This document shows, in pieces, positions 31,564-41,848 of a stretch of DNA of 64,000 nucleotides. The position numbers and the translations under genes were made by a program. How positions within the stretch are numbered: the first letter of the stretch is position 1; the number at the start of each line of letters is the position of its first letter. Source of the DNA: Dickeya aquatica (GTDB lineage Bacteria; Pseudomonadota; Gammaproteobacteria; Enterobacterales; Enterobacteriaceae). The DNA is taken from the NCBI RefSeq assembly GCF_900095885.1, contig NZ_LT615367.1:3100001-3164000 (forward strand), read 5' to 3'. A model generated the notes under the pieces. It was not told the origin of the DNA and searched no databases. It saw nothing but the letters and a program-made list of their open reading frames with translations.

Positions 31564-33246
31564 ATGCATGATAATACCACCCCGTTAATCTCCACGATGG
31601 CCGTCGGACTGGTGATGGCCTTTGTGCTCGGCATCATCGCGAATCGCCTGCGCATTTCCCCTCTGGTCGGTTATCTGCTGGCTGGCGTGTTGGTTGGCCC
31701 GTTTACACCGGGTTTCGTTGCCGATACCCGACTGGCACCGGAAATTGCCGAACTGGGCGTTATCCTGCTGATGTTTGGCGTTGGTCTGCATTTCTCTTTA
31801 CGTGACCTGATGGCGGTAAAGTCGATAGCCATCCCTGGTGCTATCGCCCAGATAGTGATGGCAACATTGTTAGGTATCGGTTTATCTGCACTGCTTGGCT
31901 GGAGCCTGCCCGAAGGTGTGGTATTCGGCTTGTGCCTGTCCACCGCCAGTACCGTAGTGCTGTTGCGATCGCTGGAAGAGCGGCAGTTAATTGACAGTCA
32001 GCGCGGACAAATCGCCATCGGCTGGCTGATTGTCGAAGATCTGGCCATGGTGCTAACGCTGGTATTACTGCCAGCGTTTGCCGATATGATAAAAACCGAT
32101 ACAGCCAACACCACCACACTGCTGCAAAATTTGGCGATAACGCTTGGGAAAGTGGTGGCATTTATCACCTTGATGATCGTTGTTGGCCGCAGACTGGTGC
32201 CCTGGGTTCTGGCCAAAAGCGCCAGCACCGGCTCACGGGAGCTGTTTACTTTAGCCGTGCTGGCCATGGCACTTGGTATTGCGTTTGGTGCGGTCAAACT
32301 GTTTGATGTGTCTTTTGCGCTGGGTGCATTTTTCGCCGGTATGGTGCTCAACGAGTCCGAACTGAGCCAACGAGCCGCTCACGATACCCTGCCACTACGC
32401 GATGCTTTCGCCGTGCTGTTTTTCGTTTCCGTCGGTATGCTGTTTGACCCGAAAATTTTACTTAGCGAACCACTGGCGGTGCTGGGCACGCTACTGATAA
32501 TCGTGATTGGTAAATCCATGGCGGCGTTTTTACTGGTGCATTTGTTTGGCCATTCCCGACGTACCGCACTGACCATTTCCGTCAGCCTGGCGCAAATCGG
32601 TGAATTCGCGTTTATTCTGGCCGGGCTTGGCATTACGCTCGGCATTCTGTCGGGCAGTGGCCGGAATCTGGTGCTGGCGGGCGCTATCCTGTCCATCATG
32701 CTCAATCCACTGCTGTTTACGCTGTTAGAACGCTATCTGGCCCGCCATGAGACGATCGAAGAGCAGATAGTGGAAGAGGCCATTGAAGAAGAAAAACAGA
32801 TCCCGATAGAGTTATGTGACCATGTGTTATTGGTTGGCTATGGCCGGGTCGGCAGCCTGATTGGAGCACAGTTGCATCAGACCGGTATCCCGATGGTGGT
32901 GATTGAAACCTCTCGCGCCCGCGTTGATAACCTGCGTGAGCAGGGCATCAAGACCGTTCTCGGCAATGCCACCCGCGCCGACATTATGGATCTTGCCCGT
33001 ATTGATTGTGCCAGCCGGTTACTCATCACCATTCCCAATGGCTATGAAGCTGGTGAAGTGGTAGCCGCAGCGCGTGCCCGCCGCCCGGACCTGCACATTA
33101 TTGCCCGGGCGCATTATGACGACGAAGTCGCCTATATGGCCGCCCACGGCGCTGATCATGTTGTTATGGGCGAGCGAGAGATTGCCGAAGCCATGCTCGC
33201 GTGGTTGAAACTCCATGAGCCGGGCTCCGGCGACGCGGCTCTCTGA
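31564..33246 (+). CDS. ybaL: CPA2-family cation/proton antiporter YbaL with RCK-type domain
   Basis: YbaL is a monovalent cation:proton antiporter-2 family membrane protein. The 560-residue chain (E. coli 558) has about 12 membrane helices beginning TMAVGLVMAFVLGIIANRL, the family stretch LLMFGVGLHFSLRDL, and LSTASTVVLLRSLEERQL. After the linker ETIEEQIVEEAIEEEKQIP comes a cytoplasmic Rossmann/TrkA-N domain (HVLLVGYGRVGSLIGAQL) that binds nucleotide. Its transported ion is not settled. ATG 31564 has AGGAG upstream; the frame is open 17 codons further up without homology. Confidence 0.95.
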   Translation: MHDNTTPLISTMAVGLVMAFVLGIIANRLRISPLVGYLLAGVLVGPFTPGFVADTRLAPEIAELGVILLMFGVGLHFSLRDLMAVKSIAIPGAIAQIVMATLLGIGLSALLGWSLPEGVVFGLCLSTASTVVLLRSLEERQLIDSQRGQIAIGWLIVEDLAMVLTLVLLPAFADMIKTDTANTTTLLQNLAITLGKVVAFITLMIVVGRRLVPWVLAKSASTGSRELFTLAVLAMALGIAFGAVKLFDVSFALGAFFAGMVLNESELSQRAAHDTLPLRDAFAVLFFVSVGMLFDPKILLSEPLAVLGTLLIIVIGKSMAAFLLVHLFGHSRRTALTISVSLAQIGEFAFILAGLGITLGILSGSGRNLVLAGAILSIMLNPLLFTLLERYLARHETIEEQIVEEAIEEEKQIPIELCDHVLLVGYGRVGSLIGAQLHQTGIPMVVIETSRARVDNLREQGIKTVLGNATRADIMDLARIDCASRLLITIPNGYEAGEVVAAARARRPDLHIIARAHYDDEVAYMAAHGADHVVMGEREIAEAMLAWLKLHEPGSGDAAL

Positions 33247-33253
33247 GCGGGCT

Positions 33254-33282
33254 ACGGGTCAGGGCAAGAATACCCGACCCGT
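33254..33282. terminator. stem-loop between convergent ybaL and hemH
   Basis: ACGGGTC (33254-33260) pairs with GACCCGT (33276-33282), and the stem is prolonged by an inner GGG/CCC around one bulged A. It sits between the two stop codons, only 46 bp apart. It has no clear T-run on either strand. It is probably a shared 3' end. Confidence 0.5.
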
Positions 33283-33292
33283 GCGCGAGTGA

Positions 33293-34252
33293 TTACGCTG
33301 ACTGCACCAGTTGCGCAAGTAAGGCTATGTGCAGCGGGTCATCATTGAGTGCCGGAATGTAGTGAAACGCCTCACCACCGGCATGCACGAAGATCTCCCG
33401 ATTCTGCTCTTTAATCTCTTCGAGCGTTTCCAGGCAGTCTGCCGCAAACCCAGGGCAAATAACCTGAATGTGTTTTACGCCCTGTGCCGGTAACGCCCTC
33501 ATTGTTTCATCGGTATAGGGAGTCAGCCAGGGCTCACGGCCAAAACGCGACTGAAATGTCATCATCACCTGCCCGGCATCCAGCCCCAGCGCACGCGTCA
33601 GTGCACTGGCAGTGTCAGCGCAGCGCTGCGGGTAGTCATCCCCTTCATCGGCATAGCGTTTTGGTATGCCGTGGAATGAAATCAATAGTTTATCCGGCAC
33701 GCCATGCTGCGCAAACGACTGTTCGACGCTGTGCCTGAGCGCGGCAATATACGCCGGATGTTCCGCGTAATCACGGATGAAGGACACCCCAGGTATTTGT
33801 CGGCGCGCACGCAACGCCTTCGCCAGGCCATCCCATACCGCTGCGGTCGTCGAGCTGGAATACTGTGGATACATCGGCAGCACGATCAGTTCCGTCACCC
33901 CCTGAGAAAGCAGGCTATCGAGCGCACTCTCAAGGCCCGGAGAGCCATAACTCATTCCCAGTGCCACCGGCATGTCTGGCAGAATGTTCGCTAACCCTTG
34001 CTGCTGCCTGCGGCTATAAACCAGCAGCGGCGATCCTTCCTCCATCCAGACGGACTGATACAACTTCGCTACACGCGGCGAACGGATCGGCAGGATAATG
34101 CCGTGCAACAGCGGGCACCAGAGCAAACGACTGACATCCACCACGCGTCGGTCGTGCAGAAACTGCGCCAGATAACGTTTGACCGCTTTCGGGGTAGGGG
34201 CATCGGGCGTTCCCAGATTCACCATCAGCACACCGCGTTTTTCTTTTTTCAT
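33293..34252 (-). CDS. hemH: ferrochelatase HemH
   Basis: HemH inserts Fe(II) into protoporphyrin IX, the last step of haem synthesis, at the cytoplasmic membrane face. The 320-residue protein equals E. coli. Visible motifs are [17 protein letters not shown], the active-site His in [30 protein letters not shown] and the acidic [18 protein letters not shown] 34252 ([14 protein letters not shown]) has AAGGA upstream. The frame is open to 34420 but homology starts here. E. coli has aes and gsk between hemH and ybaL; here the two genes meet directly. Confidence 0.97.
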   Translation of the reverse strand: MKKEKRGVLMVNLGTPDAPTPKAVKRYLAQFLHDRRVVDVSRLLWCPLLHGIILPIRSPRVAKLYQSVWMEEGSPLLVYSRRQQQGLANILPDMPVALGMSYGSPGLESALDSLLSQGVTELIVLPMYPQYSSSTTAAVWDGLAKALRARRQIPGVSFIRDYAEHPAYIAALRHSVEQSFAQHGVPDKLLISFHGIPKRYADEGDDYPQRCADTASALTRALGLDAGQVMMTFQSRFGREPWLTPYTDETMRALPAQGVKHIQVICPGFAADCLETLEEIKEQNREIFVHAGGEAFHYIPALNDDPLHIALLAQLVQSA

Positions 34253-34517
34253 CCACGAGTCCTTTACACTGCCGCTCGGCATCAGGGTTAAACAGTTTAT
34301 AGCAAACCAGTGCGTGCTAGGCCCCCTTTGGAAAGCCCGACGCTGGCTGCCTATTGTAGCGAAAACCGTGCGCTGAAAAACGCCGCGGCAACGGTTAAAA
34401 CCGATATCAGCCATCGTCATTACCGACAGCTATCATCGGACAAAATGTGGGATAAGGGGGCGAGAATCAAACACGATAAGCGCGCCATCGCAAGCGACAG
34501 CGCATCACAAAGCAAAA

Positions 34518-35294
<777 letters not shown>

Positions 35295-35407
35295 TCACGA
35301 CTTTCTCCCGGTATTCAGAGTGTAGACGATGAAGAGAGCATCGGGAAAACGACACAGTCCACTCCGGTACAGAAATGATAACGTGTAATCACTGCGGGCT
35401 TAACTAT

Positions 35408-35434
35408 AAAAAACGCCCCGGTAAACCGGGGCGT
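35408..35434 (-). terminator. htpG intrinsic terminator
   Basis: ACGCCCCGG (35413-35421) pairs perfectly with CCGGGGCGT (35426-35434), loop TAAA. On the minus strand it is followed by six U (35413-35408). It lies 41 bp past the htpG stop. The remaining gap, 35163-35407, must hold the adk promoter; I see no clear match. Confidence 0.93.
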
Positions 35435-35475
35435 CTATCTCATCGTGCATCAACACACAAAGGAACCTGAAGCGA

Positions 35476-37365
35476 TCAGGCGCTCAATAGCTGATTCATG
35501 CGGCGGATGAACTGGTTCGGGTCTTCCAGCGTGCCACGTTCGGCAAACAGAGCCTGCTCCAGCAGCAATTCAATCCACTGTGTGAACTGCGCGTCATCGG
35601 GTGTCTCCGCGGCACGTTTCACCAACGCATGGTCAGGATTAAGCTCAAAAATATACTTCACTTCCGGCGCTTTCTGGCCTGCGGCAGCGAACAGTTTTGC
35701 CATCTGGGTGCTCATGTCACTGGCATCGGTCGTCACAATCGCGGGCGTATCGGTCAGGCGGTGCGTCAGACGTACCTCTTTCACACGTTCACCCAGCAGG
35801 GTTTTCACGCGCTCAACAAACGGCTCCAGCGCTTTTTCTGCTTCTTTTTGTGCGTCATCCGCCTCATCCGCCAGTTTATCCAGCGACTCATCAGCCTTGC
35901 TGACAGACTGGAGCGATTTCCCCTCAAACTCGGTCAGGTAGCTCATCATCCATTCGTCGATGCGATCGGAAAGCAGCAATACTTCAATGCCTTTCTTGCG
36001 GAACAGTTCCAGATGCGGGCTGCTCTTGGCTGCGGCGTAGCTGTCTGCGGTGATGTAGTAAATCTTATCCTGACCGTCCACCATCCGGCTGACATACTCC
36101 TCCAGTGACACCGTCTGGGCATCGCTGTCGGTGTGAGTGGTGGCAAAACGCAACAGTTTGGCAATTGTTTCGCGGTTAGCACTGTCTTCTGCCGGGCCTT
36201 CTTTAAGTGCCAGGCCGAACTGCTGCCAGAATGTCTGGTATTTTTCACTGTCATCTTTCGCCAGTTTTTCCAGCATTTGCAGTGCACGCTTCGTCAGCGC
36301 AGTACGCAGGCTCTGGGTAACACGGTTGTCTTGCAATATTTCACGCGATACGTTGAGCGGCAGGTCGTTGGAGTCAATCAGGCCGCGGACAAAACGCAGA
36401 TAGGTCGGCATGAACTGCTCGGCATCATCCATGATAAACACGCGCTGCACATAGAGCTTCAGGCCATGTTTATGGTCGCGGTTCCACATATCCCACGGAG
36501 CCTGCGACGGAATATACAGCAGGCTGGTGTACTCCTGCTTCCCTTCCACCCGGTTGTGGCTCCAGCTTAACGGGTCAGTGAAGTCATGGGAGATATGTTT
36601 GTAAAACTCGTTGTATTCGTCGTCGCTGATTTCTGACTTGCTGCGGGTCCACAAAGCCTGAGCCTTGTTGATTTTCTCCCACGTCACCGTCTCTTCACCG
36701 CCCTCTTCTTCACTCTCGGTACGAGATTCAATCTCAACCGGCAGGGCGATATGGTCTGAATACTTGCTGATGACCGAGCGCACGCGCCAGCTATCGAGAA
36801 ACTCATCTTCCCCGTCACGCAGATGCAGCGTAATTTCGGTACCGCGATCGGCTTTATCGATATCCGCCAGGGTATATTCACCCTCACCGGCAGATTCCCA
36901 GAATACGCCCTGGCTGGCCTCAGCCCCGGCGGCACGGGTTTTCACCGTCACCTTATCGGCCACGATGAATGCGGAGTAGAACCCCACCCCAAACTGGCCA
37001 ATCAGTTGGCTATCTTTTGCCTGATCAGAGCCAAGGGACTCCAGAAACGCCTTGGTGCCAGATTTGGCAATGGTGCCCAGATTATCAATCACGTCAGCAC
37101 GGCTCATGCCAATGCCGTTATCGGAAATCGTCAGGGTACGTTTTTCTTTATCGGTCGCAACGCGCACGCGCAGCTCACCGTCACCTTCGTACAGATCGGG
37201 TGCTGAGAGTGCACGAAAACGCAGTTTATCCGCAGCATCTGAGGCATTGGAAATAAGCTCTCGCAGGAACACTTCCTTGTTGGAATACAAAGAGTGGATC
37301 ATCAGGTGCAGCAGTTGTTTTACTTCTGACTGGAAGCCACGCGTCTCTTGGCCTTTCATGCTCAT
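35476..37365 (-). CDS. htpG: Hsp90-family chaperone HtpG
   Basis: HtpG is the bacterial Hsp90, a dimeric ATP-dependent chaperone. It has 629 residues (E. coli 624). The GHKL ATPase motifs are visible: [37 protein letters not shown] and [14 protein letters not shown]. The middle domain has [20 protein letters not shown] and [13 protein letters not shown] lies 5 nt before ATG 37365; a second ATG two codons in is also possible. A sigma-32 promoter precedes it. Confidence 0.98.
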   Translation of the reverse strand: MSMKGQETRGFQSEVKQLLHLMIHSLYSNKEVFLRELISNASDAADKLRFRALSAPDLYEGDGELRVRVATDKEKRTLTISDNGIGMSRADVIDNLGTIAKSGTKAFLESLGSDQAKDSQLIGQFGVGFYSAFIVADKVTVKTRAAGAEASQGVFWESAGEGEYTLADIDKADRGTEITLHLRDGEDEFLDSWRVRSVISKYSDHIALPVEIESRTESEEEGGEETVTWEKINKAQALWTRSKSEISDDEYNEFYKHISHDFTDPLSWSHNRVEGKQEYTSLLYIPSQAPWDMWNRDHKHGLKLYVQRVFIMDDAEQFMPTYLRFVRGLIDSNDLPLNVSREILQDNRVTQSLRTALTKRALQMLEKLAKDDSEKYQTFWQQFGLALKEGPAEDSANRETIAKLLRFATTHTDSDAQTVSLEEYVSRMVDGQDKIYYITADSYAAAKSSPHLELFRKKGIEVLLLSDRIDEWMMSYLTEFEGKSLQSVSKADESLDKLADEADDAQKEAEKALEPFVERVKTLLGERVKEVRLTHRLTDTPAIVTTDASDMSTQMAKLFAAAGQKAPEVKYIFELNPDHALVKRAAETPDDAQFTQWIELLLEQALFAERGTLEDPNQFIRRMNQLLSA

Positions 37366-37416
37366 GTTTACCTCAATACGTATTTATTCAGGCTGATTCA
37401 ACGGAGTATGAGCAAC

Positions 37417-37445
37417 ATATGGGGGTCACGCAGAGGTATTTCAAG
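37417..37445 (-). promoter_or_regulatory. sigma-32 heat-shock promoter of htpG
   Basis: On the minus strand CTTGAAA (37445-37439) and CCCCATAT (37424-37417) stand 14 bp apart. These are the -35 and -10 consensus of RpoH promoters, almost without mismatch. The -10 is about 50 bp upstream of the htpG ATG. htpG is a known heat-shock gene. Confidence 0.92.
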
Positions 37446-37490
37446 AGCTGAAGATTAAGGGAGGATAAAACGCCGGTCTATACGCCGTCA

Positions 37491-37510
37491 GGCCGCCTGA
37501 AACGGCGGCC
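37491..37510 (-). terminator. stem-loop downstream of recR
   Basis: GGCCGCC (37491-37497) pairs with GGCGGCC (37504-37510), loop TGAAAC, 10 bp past the recR stop. A TTTTAT run occurs further on but not directly after the stem. Probably the 3' end of the dnaX-ybaB-recR message. Confidence 0.55.
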
Positions 37511-37519
37511 AGGGCAGCA

Positions 37520-38125
37520 TCAGAATTTGATAGGGTGACGCCCGGCCAGCGAATGGGACAGCGTCGTGCCATCAACCATTTCAAGCTCACCACCTACCGG
37601 CACACCGTGCGCGATACGACTGGCCATCACGCCCTGCTCGGCGCACAGCTCGGCGATGTAATTGGCCGTCGCATCGCCTTCCACCGTGGGGTTCGTCGCC
37701 AGAATCACCTCACTGAGCGTTTCCGTTGCCAGACGCTCTTCCAGCCGATCAAGCCCGATGTCAGCGGGGCCGATGCCATCCAGCGGCGACAGATGCCCCA
37801 TCAGCACAAAATAGCGCCCGGCAAACTGCCCGGTTTGCTCAATGGCATGAATATCCGCCGGGCTTTCCACCACACAAATCTGACCATTTTGCTGACGGCG
37901 GGGGTTGGCGCAAATCGTGCACACCTCCTGCTCGGTAAATGTCCGGCAGTCAGCACAATGGCCAATTTCCGACATGGCACGGGTGAGCGCCTGCGCCAGA
38001 CGCATTCCGCCGCTGCGATCGCGTTGCAACAGGTGAAACGCCATGCGCTGCGCTGATTTAGGCCCAACGCCTGGCAAACAGCGTAGCGCCTCCATCAGCG
38101 TCTCAAGAAGCGGGCTGGTCTGCAT
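37520..38125 (-). CDS. recR: recombination mediator RecR
   Basis: RecR works with RecO (and RecF) to load RecA on SSB-coated gaps. The 201-residue protein has the N-terminal helix-hairpin-helix [20 protein letters not shown], a four-Cys zinc finger ([16 protein letters not shown]) and a Toprim domain ([31 protein letters not shown]). The start codon overlaps the ybaB stop (TGATG), so translation is coupled. The order dnaX-ybaB-recR is conserved widely. Confidence 0.98.
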   Translation of the reverse strand: MQTSPLLETLMEALRCLPGVGPKSAQRMAFHLLQRDRSGGMRLAQALTRAMSEIGHCADCRTFTEQEVCTICANPRRQQNGQICVVESPADIHAIEQTGQFAGRYFVLMGHLSPLDGIGPADIGLDRLEERLATETLSEVILATNPTVEGDATANYIAELCAEQGVMASRIAHGVPVGGELEMVDGTTLSHSLAGRHPIKF

Positions 38126-38454
38126 CAGAACGGCATCTTAAAGCCGGGTGGCAGCGGAATACCGCTGGAAACCGAAGCCATTTTTTCCTGCTGCACATCC
38201 GCAATGCGGCGCGCGGCATCATTGAACGCGGCGGCTATCAGGTCTTCGAGCATCTCTTTATCATCGTCCATCAGGCTTGGGTCAATCTCCACCCGGCGAC
38301 AATTGTGCGCACCGTTAATCGTCACTTTAACCAACCCGGCACCTGATTCACCGGTCACTTCCAGACTGGCAATCTCTTCCTGCATTTTCTGCATTTTTTC
38401 CTGCATCTGCTGCGCTTGCTTCATCAGGTTGCCAATACCGCCTTTACCAAACAT
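38125..38454 (-). CDS. ybaB: nucleoid-associated protein YbaB
   Basis: YbaB/EbfC is a small dimeric DNA-binding protein of the nucleoid. It has 109 residues, with the expected Met/Gln-rich N-terminal helix ([20 protein letters not shown]), the core [19 protein letters not shown], and a C-terminal helix ending in a Pro-rich LPPGFKMPF. It sits 42 bp after dnaX and is coupled to recR. No own promoter is visible. Confidence 0.97.
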   Translation of the reverse strand: MFGKGGIGNLMKQAQQMQEKMQKMQEEIASLEVTGESGAGLVKVTINGAHNCRRVEIDPSLMDDDKEMLEDLIAAAFNDAARRIADVQQEKMASVSSGIPLPPGFKMPF

Positions 38455-38496
38455 AGTGCTCTCTCTTATCCTTCAGGCTGCCTGCGGGCAGCGGGG

Positions 38497-40551
38497 TTAA
38501 ACAGGGCGGATACTGTCTTCGTCCAGTTCCGCATCAAAAAAACGCCGTAACGTTTGAATATTATTATCTGCCATGATCGACTGACGTGCCTGCATCAGTT
38601 TCTCTTCGTATATGGCCTGTCGCCACTCAAGCGGCGTGCGCGCTACCGGTGAATCATCTTCAATGACCGTCAGACTAACAGCGCGCCCGCTATACGCACT
38701 TAGCGCTTCGCTCAGGGTTTTCTGCGCCGCAGGTGTGTTCAAATGACGCTGCGATGAACGCAAATGCAAATGCACCTCAGCCTCCTGCGGCTCGGTTTTG
38801 AATGCATTCAGCGCCAGTTGCTGTACCAGCTTCGGCAAGGGCAATTGCTCGATTTGAGCCGCCCAGGCATCACGCTCAATCGACTCTCGTGCCAGTTGTG
38901 CTGCCAGCTCGGGCGTTTTTTCATGCTCCAGCGCCGAACGCAGCGCTTTAGGCGTTGTCACCACGACCGTTTCGCTCGAGGTGTCTGGATTTTGTGCCCG
39001 CCAGCGGTAAGCCTCTTTTTTCCGCTCCTCTTGCTGCACCACGGCTTTGGCGGCCATCTGCTGCTGACCGCGTTCTGTCACTGACGCCAGACGCTCCAGT
39101 GCCGAGCTACCCGGCCGCGTTTTAGCCGACGCTGCCGGTTCACCCTTTTTTGCCGGGCTGCTCCCTTGCCGCTTGAGCAACTGACTGCGCGCCTGCAACA
39201 GCTGCGCGGTCGTATCCGGCAACGTTACGGGTGTATCCGGCAACGGTGCTGATGCTTGCGGTGCTACAGCTTCAGGCACAAGGGGGTCAGAGGGCGGCAG
39301 TGGCGGTACGTCTGCGGCCGCAATAAAAGAAGGCGGCGGCGCGGCTACCGGCATTGACGACGACAGTGGACTGGATGGCGGCTGTTGAGCGGGCTGCACG
39401 TCAAACGCCGAACGCGCTGCGGGAGCAGCGATAACCGGCTCCGGTGCCACGTCGGCAATCACCTGTGTGGGGTGAAACGCCAGTGCACGCAGCAGCGTCA
39501 TCTCCACCCCCATACGGCGGTCTGGCGCATAAGGCAGCTCTTTACGCCCGACCAACAGCGTTTGGTAGTAAAGCTGTACTTCCGCAGGCGGAATATGTCG
39601 CGCCAGCTCACGCAACCGCGGTGCTATCTGCTGGTATTCATCACTCAGGGCGGAAGGCAACAGTTGCAACATGGCAATACGGTGCAACAGCGCCAGCGTC
39701 TCCACCAGCAGAGCTTCCCAGTCAACACCCCGAGAAGCGGCCTGCTCCAGGCGCGCCATTACGCTGGCTCCGTCAGCACTGACCAGTGCCTCAAGCAGGG
39801 CCAGCGGTTGCTCGTCATCCAGCGTGCCCAGCATCTGGCTGACGGTTACCGCCGTGACCTGCCCCTGTCCCATCGCAATGGCCTGATCGGTCAGGCTCAA
39901 CGCATCGCGCAGGCTGCCGTCGGCTGCACGGGCGAGTAATTGCAACGCCCGCGGTTCAAATGCCAGTTGCTCTTGTTCCAGCACATGGTGCAGGTGTTGG
40001 CGGATTTGCTCGGCATCCAATGCTTTTAGATGAAATTGCAAACAACGCGAAAGGATAGTAACGGGTAGCTTTTGCGGGTCAGTGGTCGCCAGCAAGAATT
40101 TTACGTGCGACGGTGGCTCTTCCAGCGTTTTTAACAGTGCATTAAAGCTGTGCCGCGAGAGCATGTGCACTTCATCGATCAGGTACACCTTAAAGCGCCC
40201 GCGGGCAGGGGCATACTGCACGTTATCGAGCAGGTCACGCGTATCTTCGACTTTGGTGCGAGAGGCGGCATCTATCTCAATCAGGTCAACAAAGCGCCCC
40301 TGTTCGATTTCGCGGCAGATATCGCACTGACCGCAAGGGGTAGCCGTCACGCCGGTTTCACAATTGAGCCCTTTGGCCAGTAAACGCGCAATCGTGGTTT
40401 TGCCCACGCCGCGGGTGCCGGAAAACAGATAGGCATGATGGATTCGGCCTAATGAAAGACCATTAGCCAATGCAGTCAGAACATGTTCCTGACCCACTAC
40501 GTCGGCAAAGGTTTGGGGACGCCACTTACGGGCAAGGACCTGATAGCTCAT
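38497..40551 (-). CDS. dnaX: DNA polymerase III tau subunit (and gamma by frameshift)
   Basis: DnaX is the clamp-loader motor. Tau also dimerises the polymerase and binds DnaB. The 684-residue chain (E. coli 643) has Walker A GTRGVGKTTIAR, a zinc site (CETGVTATPCGQCDIC), Walker B YLIDEVHML and sensor 1 TTDPQKLPVTILSRC. A Pro/Ala-rich linker at about 375-455 separates domains III and IV/V. ATG 40551 is taken, not the TTG at 40554. The frameshift signal at 39145 should give gamma of about 470 residues. Confidence 0.97.
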   Translation of the reverse strand: MSYQVLARKWRPQTFADVVGQEHVLTALANGLSLGRIHHAYLFSGTRGVGKTTIARLLAKGLNCETGVTATPCGQCDICREIEQGRFVDLIEIDAASRTKVEDTRDLLDNVQYAPARGRFKVYLIDEVHMLSRHSFNALLKTLEEPPSHVKFLLATTDPQKLPVTILSRCLQFHLKALDAEQIRQHLHHVLEQEQLAFEPRALQLLARAADGSLRDALSLTDQAIAMGQGQVTAVTVSQMLGTLDDEQPLALLEALVSADGASVMARLEQAASRGVDWEALLVETLALLHRIAMLQLLPSALSDEYQQIAPRLRELARHIPPAEVQLYYQTLLVGRKELPYAPDRRMGVEMTLLRALAFHPTQVIADVAPEPVIAAPAARSAFDVQPAQQPPSSPLSSSMPVAAPPPSFIAAADVPPLPPSDPLVPEAVAPQASAPLPDTPVTLPDTTAQLLQARSQLLKRQGSSPAKKGEPAASAKTRPGSSALERLASVTERGQQQMAAKAVVQQEERKKEAYRWRAQNPDTSSETVVVTTPKALRSALEHEKTPELAAQLARESIERDAWAAQIEQLPLPKLVQQLALNAFKTEPQEAEVHLHLRSSQRHLNTPAAQKTLSEALSAYSGRAVSLTVIEDDSPVARTPLEWRQAIYEEKLMQARQSIMADNNIQTLRRFFDAELDEDSIRPV
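39140..39170 (-). other. programmed -1 frameshift site in dnaX
   Basis: On the minus strand the heptamer A AAA AAG occupies 39151-39145. The -1 frame reads AAA AAA GGG TGA and stops at 39142-39140. An internal Shine-Dalgarno-like AGGGAG lies about ten bases upstream. A CCGGC...GCCGG stem can form downstream. All three elements match the E. coli dnaX signal that makes gamma. Predicted gamma: codon 469 plus Gly, about 470 residues. Confidence 0.93.
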
Positions 40552-40593
40552 CAATACCGCAACAGTCGAGTTATTGAGGAGGTGATGCTAACA

Positions 40594-40619
40594 CAGTCTC
40601 GCCGCCATCGGCGAGACTG
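40594..40619 (-). terminator. stem-loop between apt and dnaX
   Basis: CAGTCTCGCC (40594-40603) pairs perfectly with GGCGAGACTG (40610-40619), loop GCCATC. It begins 7 bp after the apt stop. The strong stem lacks a U-run, so apt transcription may partly continue into dnaX, as reported for the E. coli apt-dnaX arrangement. Confidence 0.6.
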
Positions 40620-40625
40620 CTGTCA

Positions 40626-41174
40626 TCAATGGCCGGGGAAATCCACCAGGCTGTAGCAAGAAACGCCCATGCTTTCCAGACGTTGTTGCCCACCGAGGTC
40701 GAACAGATTGATGATAAATGCGGCATCAGAAACCTGACCGCCAAGGCGACGAATCAGCTTTACTGTGGCTTCAATCGTGCCACCGGTCGCCAGCAGATCA
40801 TCCACCACCAGCACGTTATCACCGGCGTTGATAGAATCGGTGTGAATTTCCAGCGTGTCACTGCCATATTCCAGCTCATAACTCTCACTGAGCGTTGCGC
40901 GCGGCAGTTTGCCCGGTTTGCGCACCGGAACAAACCCAACACCTAACGCCAGCGCCACTGGCGCACCAAACAGGAAGCCACGAGCCTCCGTCCCAACGAC
41001 TTTGGTCACGCCCGCATCGCGGTAACGCTCAACCAACATGGCAATGCTCGCCGCATAGGCGGTCGGGTCTTCCAGCAGGCTGGTCACATCACGAAACAGT
41101 ATGCCCGGCTTAGGGTAATCCGGGATGCTTTTAATACTGTTTTTAATCAAATCTGGCTGCTGAGTTGCGGTCAT
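40626..41174 (-). CDS. apt: adenine phosphoribosyltransferase
   Basis: Apt salvages adenine to AMP using PRPP. The 182-residue protein (E. coli 183) has the N-terminal flexible-loop region [38 protein letters not shown], the PRPP motif [16 protein letters not shown], and the C-terminal VDFPGH. It is a complete type I phosphoribosyltransferase. It lies upstream of dnaX on the same strand. Confidence 0.98.
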   Translation of the reverse strand: MTATQQPDLIKNSIKSIPDYPKPGILFRDVTSLLEDPTAYAASIAMLVERYRDAGVTKVVGTEARGFLFGAPVALALGVGFVPVRKPGKLPRATLSESYELEYGSDTLEIHTDSINAGDNVLVVDDLLATGGTIEATVKLIRRLGGQVSDAAFIINLFDLGGQQRLESMGVSCYSLVDFPGH

Positions 41175-41345
41175 AATTTTATGCCTGATAACACTTTAAT
41201 CTTCACTGGGCGCACCCACGCTTTTTGCCCGTACAGGCAGACGACTCACCGCCCGCACGTTGATAATAAGCCCGGCTGGCAGCCCGCGCACGAAAACGCT
41301 CAAATCTAGTCAAACTGACTGGCAAATGCAACTTTCTCACGCCGT

Positions 41346-41726
41346 TCAGCGTGTTTTTTGTTGCGCCGGATCAATAACCGGCAGACGCAGCATAAACGTC
41401 AGTAACACCGCCAATAACACCAGTAACCCGGCACGTACCCAATTGTTTTCAACCAGCCCGATAGAAACAGCAAACGTGGCGACAATGACCAGCACCGCCC
41501 GGCCTTTAACGCCAGGAGGCAGTGCACGGTACTGTTGCCAGTGAATCAGATAACGGCCAAACCAGGAACGGTACAACAGCCAGTGATGAAACCGGGGTGA
41601 GGAACGGGCAAAGCACCAGGCCGCCAGCAGTAAAAATGGGGTGGTCGGCAGGAGTGGCAATACGACACCCAGCGTAGCCAGTACAACGGCCAGCCAGCCA
41701 AGCGTTATCAGCACGATACGATACAT
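41346..41726 (-). CDS. ybaN: DUF454 inner-membrane protein YbaN
   Basis: A 126-residue DUF454 protein of unknown function. It has hydrophobic segments at about 4-24 (IVLITLGWLAVVLATLGVVLP) and two in the C-terminal half (VLVIVATFAVSIGLV, AGLLVLLAVLLTFML). The family signature LPTTPFLLLAAWCFARSSPRFH is intact. AGGAGG stands before the ATG. It is next to apt, as in E. coli, where priC follows on the other strand; here miaE lies between. Confidence 0.93.
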   Translation of the reverse strand: MYRIVLITLGWLAVVLATLGVVLPLLPTTPFLLLAAWCFARSSPRFHHWLLYRSWFGRYLIHWQQYRALPPGVKGRAVLVIVATFAVSIGLVENNWVRAGLLVLLAVLLTFMLRLPVIDPAQQKTR

Positions 41727-41848
41727 ACTCCCTCCTGTGGATTAGTCTTGCGCGGTGTTGCACCTATCAGGCCACGATAGGTGCCCGATCGCAATCTGCC
41801 CGAATCGTTGTATCATACCTTCACGTTAACTCAATTCATCCGTTTTAC

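Noticed and set aside
34253..34420. N-terminal extension of HemH by 56 residues
   Set aside because: The extension has no similarity to ferrochelatases; AAGGA precedes ATG 34252.
41338..41359. CACGC/GCGTG hairpin with T-run at the ybaN 3' end, plus-strand orientation
   Set aside because: No plus-strand gene ends there, and the T-run is on the wrong side for ybaN.
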